A program made the translations under genes and the position numbers. The notes beneath the pieces are model-generated. The model searched no databases, was not told where the DNA came from, and saw only the letters and a list, made by a program, of their open reading frames with translations. 64,000 nucleotides of DNA, taken from NCBI RefSeq assembly GCF_035917275.1, contig NZ_CP108508.1, positions 6,324,001-6,388,000 on the forward strand. The letters run 5' to 3'. Positions 1 through 9,279 of this stretch are shown one piece after another (positions within the stretch are counted from its first letter, which is position 1; each line of letters opens with the position of its first letter). Source of the stretch: Streptomyces sp. NBC_01237 (GTDB taxonomy: Bacteria; Actinomycetota; Actinomycetes; Streptomycetales; Streptomycetaceae).

Positions 1-408
1 GCGGCGCTCGGCTCGGCGGCCCTGGTCATCGCCGTCGGCCGGCTCGCCTACGGCGTCCCGCTGCCCCGGCAACTCCCCGGATACGCCCTGGCGCTGCTGC
101 TCGCCGTCGCCGGTGTGCTGGCCCTCGGCGCCACGATCTGCTCCCTGTCCCGTACGACCAAGGCGGCCGGTGCGGTCGGGTCGGTCAGCTACCTCGTGAT
201 GATGTTCACCGCCGGGGTGTGGCTGCCGGTCCAGACGATGCCCGGCACCCTGCGCCACATCGTGCAGCTCACCCCGCTCGGCGCCGCCTCCCAGGCCCTG
301 GACCAGGCGGTCACCGGTCAGTGGCCGGGCTGGGTCCACCTCGGGGTCGTCGCCCTGTGGACCGTCGTGCTGGGCTTCACGGCGAGCCGCGTCTTCCGGT
401 GGGAGTGA
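1..408 (+). CDS. ABC-2 type transporter permease, C-terminal part
   Basis: The reading frame is open from the first base, so the N-terminus lies outside the window. The 135 visible residues are mostly hydrophobic, with about four membrane segments, and end in a short basic tail (SRVFRWE). The segment around residues 60-90 (FTAGVWLPVQTMPGTLRHI) is typical of the last third of ABC-2 permeases of drug or lipid exporters. The two-component pair follows after 32 bp, an arrangement common for ABC exporters controlled by DesK/DesR-like systems. The substrate cannot be told. Confidence 0.8.
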   Translation, partial: AALGSAALVIAVGRLAYGVPLPRQLPGYALALLLAVAGVLALGATICSLSRTTKAAGAVGSVSYLVMMFTAGVWLPVQTMPGTLRHIVQLTPLGAASQALDQAVTGQWPGWVHLGVVALWTVVLGFTASRVFRWE

Positions 409-440
409 CGGGGACCGGGCGCCCGGGGGAGACTGCGCGG

Positions 441-1730
441 ATGACGCAGGCGCTCCGTACCCCCCACACGCCCGGAGCCGCCGGTCCCCACCGGGCCGAC
501 CAGCGCTGGGAGCAGTTCTACCGGTACGGCTCCTACGCCATCCTCACCCTCGCCACCCTGGTCGCGGCGGCCGCCGCCGACCTGATCATGACCCGTACCG
601 AGATGTACGTGGCCGGGGTGCTGGCCGCCGCGGCGTACGCGCTCCAGTTCTGGTGGGGCCGCGTCCGCCCGCGTACCGCACCGGGGGCCCCGGCCGGGCA
701 GGTCTACTACGCCCTGCGTACCGTCCTCGCCTTCGCGCTGGGCTGGCTCAACCCCTTCTTCGCGGTCTACGCGGCCCTCGGCTACTTCGACGTCGAGCCC
801 CTGCTCCCCAGGCGCGCCGTCCGGGTCGGGCTGTTCGCCACCGCCGTCACCATGGCCGGTTCGCAGAGCGGAGGGCTGCCGCCCGCCTCCCCGATGAACT
901 GGGTCGCCTTCGGCGCGCTGTTCGTCCTCAACGCCGCCCTGGTCGAGTTCTTCAGCAACGTCGCGGCCCGGGAGGCGGAGAAGGCCCGGATCCAGGTCGA
1001 GACCATCGCCGAGCTGGAGCGCACCAACCTCCGGCTGGAGGAGGCGATGGCCGAGAACGCGGCCCTGCACACCCAGCTCCTGGTCCAGGCCCGCGAGGCC
1101 GGGGTGGACGACGAGCGGCGCAGGCTGGCCGCCGAGATCCACGACACCCTGGCCCAGGGCCTCACCGGCATCATCGCCCAGCTCCAGGTCGTCACCTCCA
1201 CCGCGGACACCGATCCGGAGACCGCCCGCGTCCACCTCGGCCGGGCCGCCGCGCTGGCCCGGCACAGCCTCGGCGAGGCCCGGCGCTCGGTCCACAATCT
1301 CGCCCCCGTCGCCCTGGAGCACGACGATCTGGTGGGCGCGCTGAAGGCCGCGGTGGCCGACTGGTCCCAACAGCGCCGGGTGCGGGCCGACTTCACGGTG
1401 ACCGGGACCGTCGAGCAGGTCCACGACGAGATCGCCGCCGCTCTCCTGCGCATCGCGGGCGAGGCCCTCGCCAACGCCGGGCGGCACGCCGGGGCGGGCC
1501 GGGTCGGCGTCACGCTGTCCTTCATGGGCGACGAACTCGCCCTGGACGTCCGGGACGACGGGCGCGGCTTCGAGCCGGGCGCCGTGCCCCCGGCCGGCCG
1601 CAGCGGCGGATTCGGCCTCGGCGGGATGCGGGCCCGCGCCGAACGGGTCGCGGGCTCCCTGGAGGTGGAGTCGGGGCCGGGCCGGGGCACGGCCGTCTCG
1701 GCGCGGGTCCCCCTGGTCCGGCAGAGCTGA
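441..1730 (+). CDS. Sensor histidine kinase, HisKA_3 (NarL/DesK-type)
   Basis: A 429-residue membrane sensor kinase. About four to five hydrophobic segments fill residues 30-175, followed by a short coiled coil. The dimerisation domain has EIHDTLAQGL with the phospho-accepting His near residue 234. The ATPase domain carries DVRDDGRGFEPG and GFGLGGMRARAERV. The ATG at 441 was chosen because the longer upstream frame overlaps the permease gene and reads as low-complexity Pro/Arg sequence. The response regulator follows after 23 bp, so kinase and regulator are very probably one operon, perhaps with the upstream ABC permease as target. Confidence 0.9.
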   Translation: MTQALRTPHTPGAAGPHRADQRWEQFYRYGSYAILTLATLVAAAAADLIMTRTEMYVAGVLAAAAYALQFWWGRVRPRTAPGAPAGQVYYALRTVLAFALGWLNPFFAVYAALGYFDVEPLLPRRAVRVGLFATAVTMAGSQSGGLPPASPMNWVAFGALFVLNAALVEFFSNVAAREAEKARIQVETIAELERTNLRLEEAMAENAALHTQLLVQAREAGVDDERRRLAAEIHDTLAQGLTGIIAQLQVVTSTADTDPETARVHLGRAAALARHSLGEARRSVHNLAPVALEHDDLVGALKAAVADWSQQRRVRADFTVTGTVEQVHDEIAAALLRIAGEALANAGRHAGAGRVGVTLSFMGDELALDVRDDGRGFEPGAVPPAGRSGGFGLGGMRARAERVAGSLEVESGPGRGTAVSARVPLVRQS

Positions 1731-1753
1731 TCACGCGTACCGTTCGACCTGCC

Positions 1754-2404
1754 ATGACTGAGGAATCCGCACGCGTCATCACACTCATCGTCGTCGACGA
1801 CCACCCCGTCGTACGGGACGGCCTGCGCGGCATGTTCACGTCCGCCCCCGGCTTCCGGGTCCTGGGGGAGGCGGCGGACGGCGTCGCGGGCGTGGACCTG
1901 GCCGCCCGCCTGGACCCCGACGTCGTCCTGATGGACCTGCGGATGCCCGGTGGCGGCGGGGTCGCGGCCATCGCCGAGCTGACCCGGCGCGGCGCCCGCT
2001 CCAGGGTCCTCGTCCTCACCACGTACGACACCGACTCCGACACGCTGCCCGCGATCGAGGCGGGCGCCACCGGCTATCTGCTCAAGGACGCCCCGCGCGA
2101 GGAACTGTTCGCCGCCGTCCGGGCCGCCGCCGACGGCCGCAGCGTCCTGTCGCCCGCCATCGCCTCCCGGCTGATGACCCGGGTGCGTACCCCCGAGGCC
2201 CCCGCCGACGAGTCCCTCTCCGCCCGGGAACGTGAGGTGCTGGCCCTGGTCGCGCGGGGGACCACCAACCGGGAGATCGCCGCCGAACTGTTCATCAGCG
2301 AGGCGACCGTGAAGACCCATCTGACCCATGTCTACGCCAAGCTCGGCGCCAAGGACCGGGCCGCGGCCGTCGCCGTCGGCTACGACCGGGGCATCCTCGG
2401 CTGA
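1754..2404 (+). CDS. LuxR/NarL-family response regulator
   Basis: A 216-residue two-domain regulator. The receiver domain has the acidic pair at VVDDHP and the phosphorylation Asp in VVLMDLRMPG, with the conserved Lys in GYLLKDAPRE. The C-terminal LuxR HTH reads LSAREREVLALVARG and EATVKTHLTHVYAKLG. The stop lies 25 bp from the end of the convergent glgX. It is the cognate partner of the kinase just upstream. Confidence 0.93.
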   Translation: MTEESARVITLIVVDDHPVVRDGLRGMFTSAPGFRVLGEAADGVAGVDLAARLDPDVVLMDLRMPGGGGVAAIAELTRRGARSRVLVLTTYDTDSDTLPAIEAGATGYLLKDAPREELFAAVRAAADGRSVLSPAIASRLMTRVRTPEAPADESLSAREREVLALVARGTTNREIAAELFISEATVKTHLTHVYAKLGAKDRAAAVAVGYDRGILG

Positions 2405-2429
2405 CCTCCCGCCCGCGCCCCGCTCCCGG

Positions 2430-4652
2430 CTACGCCGTCACCCGCAGCAGCAGCACCGAGCGCGCCGGTACGGTCAGGTCCTCGCCGCCCGCGTGGGCCG
2501 TGCCCGGCGCGGCCGACTGGTCCTCCCGCGAGGTGTCCAGGACCAGTTCGTAGCGCGCCGCCCAGGGGGGTCCCGGCAGCCGAAAGCCGATCGGCTCCGC
2601 CCCGGCGTGCAGGATCGTCAGGAAGCTGTCGTCGGTGACCTGCTCGCCCCGCGCGTCCCGGCCGGGAATGTCGCGGCCGGAGAGGAAGAGCCCGAGCATC
2701 GCGGCCGGCGCGTACCAGTCGGCCTCCGTCATCTCCGTACCGTCGCGGGTGAACCACGCCAGGTCCCGCAGTCCGTCCGGGGCCTGCGGGCGCCCGGAGA
2801 AGAACGCCCGGCGGCGCAGCACCGGATGGGTGTGGCGCAGCTTCAGCACCCGGGCCGTCAGCTCGGTCAGCTCCCGCCACCGGGGCTCCTCCAGCAGCGA
2901 CCAGTCCAGCCAGCTGACCTCGTTGTCCTGGCAGTACGCGTTGTTGTTGCCGCCCTGGGTACGCCCCATCTCGTCGCCCGCCACCAGCATCGGTACGCCC
3001 GTGGAGAGCAGCAGCGTGGTGAGGAGGTTGCGCAGCCGGCGCAGGCGCAGGGCGTTGATCCGCGGGTCGTCGCTCTCGCCCTCGGCCCCGCTGTTCCAGG
3101 CGCGGTTGTCGTCGGTGCCGTCGCGGTTGCCCTCGCCGTTGGCCTCGTTGTGCTTGTGCTCGTAGCTGACCAGGTCGCGCAGGGTGAAGCCGTCGTGCGC
3201 GGTGACGAAGTTGACGGAGGCGTACGGCCGTCGGCCGCCCCAGGCGTACAGGTCGCTCGATCCGGTCAGCCGGTAGCCGAGGTCCCGTACGTCGGGCAGG
3301 GCGCCGCGCCAGAAGTCCCGTACGGCGTCGCGGTAGCGGTCGTTCCACTCCGTCCACAGGGGCGGGAAGGCGCCGACCTGGTAGCCGCCGTCGCCGACGT
3401 CCCACGGTTCGGCGATCAGCTTGACCCGGCGCAGCACCGGGTCCTGGGCGATCACCGCGAGGAACGGGGAGAGCATGTCGACGTCGTGCATCGAACGGGC
3501 CAGTGCCGCCGCCAGGTCGAAACGGAAGCCGTCGACGCCCATCTCCGTCACCCAGTAGCGCAGGGAGTCCGTGATCAGCCGCAGGACGTGCGGCTGCACC
3601 ACGTGCAGGGTGTTGCCGCACCCCGTGTAGTCCGCGTATCTGCGGGCGTCGGGCTGGAGGCGGTAGTAGCCGCGGTTGTCGATGCCGCGCAGGGACAGCA
3701 TCGGGCCCAGCTCACCCGCCTCCGCCGTGTGGTTGTAGACCACGTCGAGGATGACCTCGATCCCGGCGTCGTGCAGGGCGCGCACCATCCGTTTGAACTC
3801 GCCGACCTGGCGGCCCGCGGTGCCGCTCGCCGAGTACCCGGCGTGCGGGGCGAAGTAGCCGATGGAGTTGTAGCCCCAGTAGTTGTGCAGACCGCGCCGC
3901 AGCAGATGGTCCTCGTGCGCGAACTGGTGCACCGGCAGCAGTTCGACGGCCGTCACCCCCAGCCGTCGCAGATGCCCGATCGCCGCCGGGTGGGCGAGAC
4001 CGGCGTACGTGCCCCGCAGCTCCGGCGGGATGCCGGGGTGCAGTTTCGTGAAGCCGCGCACATGCAGCTCGTAGATGACGCTGTCCGCCCACGGGGTCTT
4101 GGGGCGCCGGTCCTCCACCCAGTCGTCGTCGTCATGGACGACGACGCCCTTGGGCACGAAGGGGGCGGAGTCCCGGTCGTCGCGCACGGTGTCGGCGACC
4201 TGCTGCTGCGGCCAGTCCCGCACATGGCCGTACACCTCGGACGGCAGGGTGAAGGAGCCGTCCACCGCGCGCGCGTACGGATCGAGGAGCAGCTTCGCCG
4301 CGTTCCAGCGGGCGCCGGTCCAGGGGTCCCAGCGGCCGTGCACCCGGTAGCCGTACCGCTGTCCCGGCCGCACACCGGGCAGGAAGCCGTGCCGGATCTC
4401 ATGGGTCAGCTCGGTCAGGAAACAGCGCCGCTCGCCGCCCCGCTCGTCGAAGAGACAGAGTTCGACCGCCTCGGCGCCGCCCGCCCAGAGCGCGAAATTG
4501 GTGCCCGCCACCCCGTCCGGACCGACCCGGAAACGGGCGCCGAGCGGCATCGGCGTACCGGGCCACACGACGGGGGCCGCCGTTTCGTCTCCGTACCCGG
4601 CCGTGCGGGGCTCCGGCTCCTGTACTGCCTCCTGCTCGGCTGCGCTCGACAC
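2430..4652 (-). CDS. glgX: Glycogen debranching protein GlgX
   Basis: A protein of about 740 residues of the GH13 isoamylase type that hydrolyses alpha-1,6 branches of phosphorylase-trimmed glycogen or maltodextrin. An N-terminal CBM48-like region (GTPMPLGARFRVGPDG) precedes the catalytic barrel. The four GH13 motifs are present: DVVYNHT, GFRFDLAAAL with the nucleophile Asp, IAEPWDVG with the acid Glu, and NFVTAHDGFT. The GTG start at 4652 is preceded by GGAGG at good spacing; the frame stays open upstream but becomes Arg/Pro-rich. It stands alone and converges with the response regulator. Confidence 0.93.
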   Translation of the reverse strand: MSSAAEQEAVQEPEPRTAGYGDETAAPVVWPGTPMPLGARFRVGPDGVAGTNFALWAGGAEAVELCLFDERGGERRCFLTELTHEIRHGFLPGVRPGQRYGYRVHGRWDPWTGARWNAAKLLLDPYARAVDGSFTLPSEVYGHVRDWPQQQVADTVRDDRDSAPFVPKGVVVHDDDDWVEDRRPKTPWADSVIYELHVRGFTKLHPGIPPELRGTYAGLAHPAAIGHLRRLGVTAVELLPVHQFAHEDHLLRRGLHNYWGYNSIGYFAPHAGYSASGTAGRQVGEFKRMVRALHDAGIEVILDVVYNHTAEAGELGPMLSLRGIDNRGYYRLQPDARRYADYTGCGNTLHVVQPHVLRLITDSLRYWVTEMGVDGFRFDLAAALARSMHDVDMLSPFLAVIAQDPVLRRVKLIAEPWDVGDGGYQVGAFPPLWTEWNDRYRDAVRDFWRGALPDVRDLGYRLTGSSDLYAWGGRRPYASVNFVTAHDGFTLRDLVSYEHKHNEANGEGNRDGTDDNRAWNSGAEGESDDPRINALRLRRLRNLLTTLLLSTGVPMLVAGDEMGRTQGGNNNAYCQDNEVSWLDWSLLEEPRWRELTELTARVLKLRHTHPVLRRRAFFSGRPQAPDGLRDLAWFTRDGTEMTEADWYAPAAMLGLFLSGRDIPGRDARGEQVTDDSFLTILHAGAEPIGFRLPGPPWAARYELVLDTSREDQSAAPGTAHAGGEDLTVPARSVLLLRVTA

Positions 4653-4831
4653 CTCTCGGCCTCCCGCGGCTCGTACGGACCGGGGCCGGCGGGAGGGCAC
4701 GCGGCGTCCCGGCCGCGGCCTCCCCCGTGCGGTCCCTCCGTGAAGTCCTCTGTGCAGTCCTCCCCCCTGTTCTGCCCAGGGCCGGGCCCGCACTCACGTT
4801 TCCCCCGACCGGCCCTGATCGTTGGGGGGAC

Positions 4832-6058
4832 GTGAATCACGTAGCGAAGAGAGCACGGGCGGGTTCGGCCGCCGTGCTGACATGGGCAGGACTACTCACC
4901 GTGCTGGCCGTACTGGCCGGCTGCACCGACGGAATGCCGTCGGTCCTCAACGGAAAGCCGCGCACGCCGACGGACGTGATCCGGATCGTGCCCGAGGACG
5001 GTGCCAAGGACGTCGGGGCGAAGACCCGGATCGAGGTGAAGATCCCCGACGGGCGCCTGGAGAGCGTGCATGTGAGGCGGATCGAGGACGCCCGGGGGGA
5101 GGAGATCGCGGGCCGCATCTCCGAGGACGGGCTCTCCTGGATTCCGGAGGCGGACGCGGGCCGGATCGGGCTGGCCGCGAAGTACAGCGTGGACGCGGTG
5201 GCCGTGGACGGGGAGGGGCGCCGCTCGGCCCGCCACACCACCTTCACCACGGCCGTGCCCGACCACCGCTTCATCGGCTACTTCAAGCCGGAGAACCGGT
5301 CCACCGTCGGGACCGGGATGATCGTCTCCTTCTCGTTCAACCAGCCGGTCACCAACCGGGCGGCGGTGGAGAAGGCCATCAGGGTCACCGCCGAACCGTC
5401 GGTGGAGGTGGTGGGCCACTGGTTCGGCAAGGACCGTCTGGACTTCCGTCCGGCCGCCTACTGGAAGCCCGGCACCGAGGTCACGGTGGACCTGGGGCTG
5501 CGCGATGTGCAAGGTGCCCCCGGGGTGTACGGCAGTCAGGACAAGACGGTCGTCTTCACCGTGGGCCGGTCCCAGGTGTCCCTGGTGGACGCGGCGGAGC
5601 ACACCATGGAGGTACGCCGCGACGGGGAGGTGATCAGCACCATCCCGATCTCCGCGGGCGGCCCGAAGACGACGACGTACAACGGGAAGATGGTGGTGAC
5701 CGAGATGCACGACGTGACCCGGATGGACGGCCGGACGGTCGGGTTCGGCGGGGAGTACGACATCAAGGACGTCCCGCACGCCATCCGGCTCACCGAGTCC
5801 GGCACCTTCCTGCACGGCAACTACTGGGAGCCGTACGACACCTTCGGCTCCGAGAACACCAGCCACGGCTGTGTCGGACTGCGCGACGTGAAGGGCGGCA
5901 GCGGGGACACCCCGGCGGGCTGGTTCTTCGACCGGACCCTCGTCGGGGACGTGGTCGAGGTGGTCAACTCCCGTGACAAGAAGGTCGCTCCGGACAACGG
6001 GCTCGGCGGCTGGAACCTCGACTGGAAGAAGTGGAAGGCGGGCTCGGCACTGCGCTGA
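4832..6058 (+). CDS. L,D-transpeptidase lipoprotein (first copy)
   Basis: A 408-residue exported L,D-transpeptidase that would make 3-3 cross-links in peptidoglycan. The GTG start at 4832 gives a signal peptide with lipobox LAGC (Cys31). Two Ig-like domains follow (about residues 45-140 and 145-245), then the YkuD catalytic domain with HGNYW and SHGCVGLRD (Cys347, His345). The order Ig-Ig-YkuD is the same as in mycobacterial LdtMt2-type proteins. The next gene is a paralogue in the same orientation. Confidence 0.92.
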   Translation: MNHVAKRARAGSAAVLTWAGLLTVLAVLAGCTDGMPSVLNGKPRTPTDVIRIVPEDGAKDVGAKTRIEVKIPDGRLESVHVRRIEDARGEEIAGRISEDGLSWIPEADAGRIGLAAKYSVDAVAVDGEGRRSARHTTFTTAVPDHRFIGYFKPENRSTVGTGMIVSFSFNQPVTNRAAVEKAIRVTAEPSVEVVGHWFGKDRLDFRPAAYWKPGTEVTVDLGLRDVQGAPGVYGSQDKTVVFTVGRSQVSLVDAAEHTMEVRRDGEVISTIPISAGGPKTTTYNGKMVVTEMHDVTRMDGRTVGFGGEYDIKDVPHAIRLTESGTFLHGNYWEPYDTFGSENTSHGCVGLRDVKGGSGDTPAGWFFDRTLVGDVVEVVNSRDKKVAPDNGLGGWNLDWKKWKAGSALR

Positions 6059-6073
6059 CACCCCGTGCGGTAC

Positions 6074-6103
6074 GGGGCCGGCGCCCGCGTCGGTCCCGGC
6101 CCC
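6074..6103 (+). terminator. Possible terminator after the first L,D-transpeptidase
   Basis: An 8-bp GC-only inverted repeat (6074-6081 with 6096-6103) lies 16 bp after the stop, with a 14-base loop and no T-tract. It is weak and could be chance in such GC-rich sequence. Confidence 0.3.
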
Positions 6104-6361
6104 TTCCCGGCTCCCCGTTTCCCGGCTCCGTCCCGGTCCCGGCGGGCGCCGCCCCTCGCGCCGTTCTCCCGGCGCCCGGCGCCGCCGGGGCCCCGCACCC
6201 CGTGCCACCTGCGCATGTCCCGGACAAGTTGGGACTGAACGGTGACATTCGCGGGGGAGTCCACCCGCCTCCGGTGTGATTATCTTGCGCCGAGCACGCA
6301 TATGCAGCGTGCGGGGGTGCGGGCCGGGCGGTGCCAGGCCGTGCGAGGGGAGACGACCACA

Positions 6362-7606
6362 TTGAACGGGCAGCCGATATCGGGGGCATCGGCCGGGGCG
6401 AGCAGGGGAAGGCGCGGGCGTGGGGGCCCGGGACTCCTGGCCCTGGTACTGGGTGCGCTGCTGTTGCTGGTGACGGCATGCGGCGGTAACGCCGACGCGG
6501 GGGACAAGGCGGGCGGCGGCTCGAAGGCGGAGGACACCAGCGCCTCCGAAGCGGTGGTGACCGTCGCACCGAAGGACGGCGCCGACTCCGTGTCCACCAG
6601 CGGAGCGCTGAAGGTCTCGGCCGCCCAGGGCAAGCTGACCACCGTGAAGGTGGCCGACCCCAAGGGCAACGCGGTCGAGGGCAAGATCGCGGCCGACGGT
6701 GCGAGCTGGGCACCGGAGCGGCATCTGGCCGCGGCCACCAAGTACACGGTGCACGCGGTCGCCAAGGACGGCAAGGGCCGTGAGTCGGCGAAGGACACCA
6801 CGTTCACCACGCTGGTTCCGCAGAACACCTTCATCGGCCAGTACACGCCGGAGGACGGTTCGACCGTCGGCGTCGGCATGCCGGTCTCGATCCACTTCAC
6901 CCGGGGCATCACCGACCCGGACGCCGTGAAGAACGCGATCAAGGTGACGTCGGAGCCGGCCGTCGAGATCGCGGGCCACTGGTTCGGCAACGACCGTCTC
7001 GACTTCCGCCCGGAGAACTACTGGGCCGCGGGCACCAAGGTGACCGTGGAGCTGAACCTCGACGGCGTCGAGGGACGGCCGGGCGTCTACGGCAAGCAGT
7101 CCAGGACGGTGAAGTTCACCATCGGCCGCAGCCAGGTCTCCACGGTGGACGCGAGCACGCACCGGATGAAGGTGGTCCGGGACGGCGAGCAGATCAAGGA
7201 CATCCCGATCTCCGCGGGCGCCCCTGCGACGACCACGTACAACGGGCAGATGGTCATCAGCGAGAAGCTCAAGGTGACCCGGATGAACGGCGACACGGTC
7301 GGCTTCGGCGGTGAGTACGACATCAAGGACGTGCCGCACGCGATGCGGCTGTCCACGTCGGGCACCTTCCTCCACGGCAACTACTGGGGCTCCTCGGGCA
7401 TCTTCGGCACGACCAACACCAGCCACGGCTGTGTCGGTCTGCGCGATGTGCGCGGCGGCTACGACGGCCAGACCCCGGCCGCGTGGTTCTTCAACAAGTC
7501 GCTCATCGGCGACGTGGTGATCGTGAAGAACTCCAAGGACAAGACGATCGCTCCGGACAACGGCCTCAACGGCTGGAACATGGACTGGTCGGAGTGGACC
7601 AAGTAG
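6362..7606 (+). CDS. L,D-transpeptidase lipoprotein (second copy)
   Basis: A 414-residue paralogue of the gene just upstream, with the same order: basic N-terminus, hydrophobic core, lipobox VTAC (Cys40), two Ig-like domains and a YkuD domain with HGNYW and SHGCVGLRD (Cys about 357). The TTG at 6362 was chosen because GAGGGGAG lies 9 bases upstream; an in-frame ATG at 6302 has no visible ribosome binding site. A 300-bp gap separates the two copies, so the second probably has its own promoter. Confidence 0.9.
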   Translation: MNGQPISGASAGASRGRRGRGGPGLLALVLGALLLLVTACGGNADAGDKAGGGSKAEDTSASEAVVTVAPKDGADSVSTSGALKVSAAQGKLTTVKVADPKGNAVEGKIAADGASWAPERHLAAATKYTVHAVAKDGKGRESAKDTTFTTLVPQNTFIGQYTPEDGSTVGVGMPVSIHFTRGITDPDAVKNAIKVTSEPAVEIAGHWFGNDRLDFRPENYWAAGTKVTVELNLDGVEGRPGVYGKQSRTVKFTIGRSQVSTVDASTHRMKVVRDGEQIKDIPISAGAPATTTYNGQMVISEKLKVTRMNGDTVGFGGEYDIKDVPHAMRLSTSGTFLHGNYWGSSGIFGTTNTSHGCVGLRDVRGGYDGQTPAAWFFNKSLIGDVVIVKNSKDKTIAPDNGLNGWNMDWSEWTK

Positions 7607-7626
7607 GTCCCCGTCGCGAAGAGCGT

Positions 7627-7669
7627 GGAGCGGGCCCGGTGCTGTGACCAACAGCACCGGGCCCGCTCC
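7627..7669 (+). terminator. Strong intrinsic terminator-like hairpin
   Basis: A perfect 19-bp inverted repeat (7627-7645 with 7651-7669) with a 5-base loop begins 21 bp after the second L,D-transpeptidase gene. There is no long T-tract, as is usual in Streptomyces. Confidence 0.85.
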
Positions 7670-7695
7670 CGTTAGCCACGGTTAACCTGCTCCCC

Positions 7696-8463
7696 ATGAC
7701 CGTAACCCTCGAAGTACGCGACAACGTCGGCACGATCCGGCTGGACCGGCCGCCGATGAACGCCCTGGACATCGCCGTCCAGGACCGGCTGCGCGAGCTG
7801 GCCGACGAGGTGGCCCGGCGCGACGACGTGCGCGCCGTCATCCTCTACGGCGGTGAGAAGGTGTTCGCGGCGGGCGCGGACATCAAGGAGATGCAGCGGA
7901 TGGACCACCCGGCGATGATCGTCCGGTCCAAGGCGCTCCAGGACTCCTTCACCGCCGTCGCCCGCATCCCCAAGCCCGTCGTCGCCGCCGTCACCGGCTA
8001 CGCGCTCGGCGGCGGTTGCGAGCTGGCGCTCTGCGCCGACTTCCGGGTCGCGGCGGACAACGCCAAGCTCGGCCAGCCCGAGATCCTGCTCGGCCTGATC
8101 CCGGGCGCCGGCGGTACCCAGCGCCTGGCCCGGCTGGTCGGCCCGTCCAAGGCCAAGGACCTCATCTTCACCGGTCGTCAGGTGAAGGCGGACGAGGCCC
8201 TGGCGATGGGCCTGGTGGACCGTGTGGTGCCCGCCGCCGAGGTGTACGAGCAGGCGCACGCCTGGGCCACCCGGCTGGCGAAGGGGCCCGCGCTGGCGCT
8301 GCGCGCCGCGAAGGAGGCGGTGGACGGCGGACTGGAGACGGACATCGACACCGGGCTCACGATCGAGCGGAATTGGTTCGCAGGTCTGTTCGCCACGGAG
8401 GACCGTGAGCGCGGTATGCGCAGCTTTGTGGAGGAGGGTCCGGGCAAGGCCAAGTTCCTCTGA
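7696..8463 (+). CDS. Enoyl-CoA hydratase/isomerase (crotonase family)
   Basis: A 255-residue crotonase that probably hydrates enoyl-CoA esters in fatty acid oxidation. The oxyanion-hole segment AAGADIKEM and the second segment [16 protein letters not shown] are present. The two Glu residues expected for hydratases are in GGGCE and in the region [15 protein letters not shown]. The length is normal for the family. It follows a strong terminator and so starts a new transcription unit. Substrate chain length cannot be read from the sequence. Confidence 0.9.
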   Translation: MTVTLEVRDNVGTIRLDRPPMNALDIAVQDRLRELADEVARRDDVRAVILYGGEKVFAAGADIKEMQRMDHPAMIVRSKALQDSFTAVARIPKPVVAAVTGYALGGGCELALCADFRVAADNAKLGQPEILLGLIPGAGGTQRLARLVGPSKAKDLIFTGRQVKADEALAMGLVDRVVPAAEVYEQAHAWATRLAKGPALALRAAKEAVDGGLETDIDTGLTIERNWFAGLFATEDRERGMRSFVEEGPGKAKFL

Positions 8464-8522
8464 CCGAACGCCAGTTGGGTACGTGGGGACGACGGTTCAT
8501 TCGTGCGAGCGGATTATCCGGA

Positions 8523-8541
8523 CCTTAAGGCAGCCTTAAGG
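8523..8541. promoter_or_regulatory. Twin CCTTAAGG palindromes
   Basis: Two identical 8-bp palindromes (8523-8530 and 8534-8541) sit 11 bp apart, one helical turn, in the 250-bp gap before the ATP-binding protein. TTAA is rare at this base composition, so the pair stands out. A regulator site is possible; no regulator is identified. Confidence 0.4.
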
Positions 8542-8626
8542 CGCGGACGCCCTCGGCCGCGGTTTTTCCCGGTCGGGGGTGCGTTCTCCCAGGTCAGATG
8601 GGTTGTGTGCGGCGTCGGCTTGCCTC

Positions 8627-8638
8627 TGGCATATGCCA
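8627..8638. promoter_or_regulatory. 12-bp palindrome TGGCATATGCCA
   Basis: A perfect palindrome about 76 bp before the likely start of the ATP-binding protein. The TGGC half-sites resemble AdpA-type operators, but a plain dyad could serve many dimeric regulators. Confidence 0.4.
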
Positions 8639-8713
8639 AAACACCCCTACGGAATGATGCGTTCCGGGGGGCGGATTCCCTGGGAACGGCCCCGGAAGCC
8701 GCTCCGTGCGGCC

Positions 8714-9229
8714 ATGATGGTGGACATGGCGGGCCTGGAGGGTGTGGAACAGCCGCGACCGTGCGGCAGCGCGGCGGCGGCACGCTTGACGTCGACTGTT
8801 GAGGACGAACAGGCGTTCAAGGCACTGGAGTTGTTCGGAAATCCGACCGAGGGTGAGGTCCGGCTGCCCTCGCGGCCGGAGTCCGCGGCCACCGCCCGCC
8901 GGCTCACTTCCTGTGTGGTGCTGCGTCAGTGGGCGCTCTCGCCGCAGACCGCCGAGTACGCGGTGCTGCTCGTCTCGGAACTCGTCGGCAACGCGGTACG
9001 GCACACCGGCGCCCGGGTCTTCGGGCTGCGGATGCTGCGCCGTCGCGGCTGGATCCGGATCGAGGTGCGCGACCCCTCGCGCGGGCTGCCCTGTCTGATG
9101 CCCGTGCGTGAGATGGATGTCAGCGGGCGCGGTCTCTTCCTGGTCGACAAGCTCTCCGACCGCTGGGGCGTGGATCTGCTGCCGCGCGGCAAGACCACCT
9201 GGTTCGAGATGCGGATCTCCGACCGCTGA
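8714..9229 (+). CDS. ATP-binding protein, anti-sigma-factor kinase-like (HATPase_c)
   Basis: A protein of about 171 residues related to the serine kinases of the RsbW/SpoIIAB type, which are abundant in Streptomyces. The N box is in SELVGNAVRHTG and the glycine-rich lid region is GRGLFLVDKLSDRWG. No sensor or membrane segment is visible. The start is uncertain: ATG codons at 8714, 8717 and 8726 are all possible and none has a clear ribosome binding site. No anti-sigma antagonist or sigma factor gene is adjacent. Confidence 0.8.
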   Translation: MMVDMAGLEGVEQPRPCGSAAAARLTSTVEDEQAFKALELFGNPTEGEVRLPSRPESAATARRLTSCVVLRQWALSPQTAEYAVLLVSELVGNAVRHTGARVFGLRMLRRRGWIRIEVRDPSRGLPCLMPVREMDVSGRGLFLVDKLSDRWGVDLLPRGKTTWFEMRISDR

Positions 9230-9232
9230 CAC

Positions 9233-9279
9233 ACAGAAGCCCCCGGTCGGCCGTGGTGCGGCGCTGCGGGGGCTTCTGT
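9233..9279 (+). terminator. Terminator hairpin
   Basis: A perfect 12-bp inverted repeat (9233-9244 with 9268-9279) starts just after the stop of the ATP-binding protein gene. The 23-base loop is itself GC-rich. Confidence 0.7.

Noticed and set aside
2328..4835. Very long plus-strand frame opposite glgX
   Set aside because: It is antisense to the well-conserved glgX, composed of Val/Arg/Pro-rich sequence without motifs; a shadow of high GC content.
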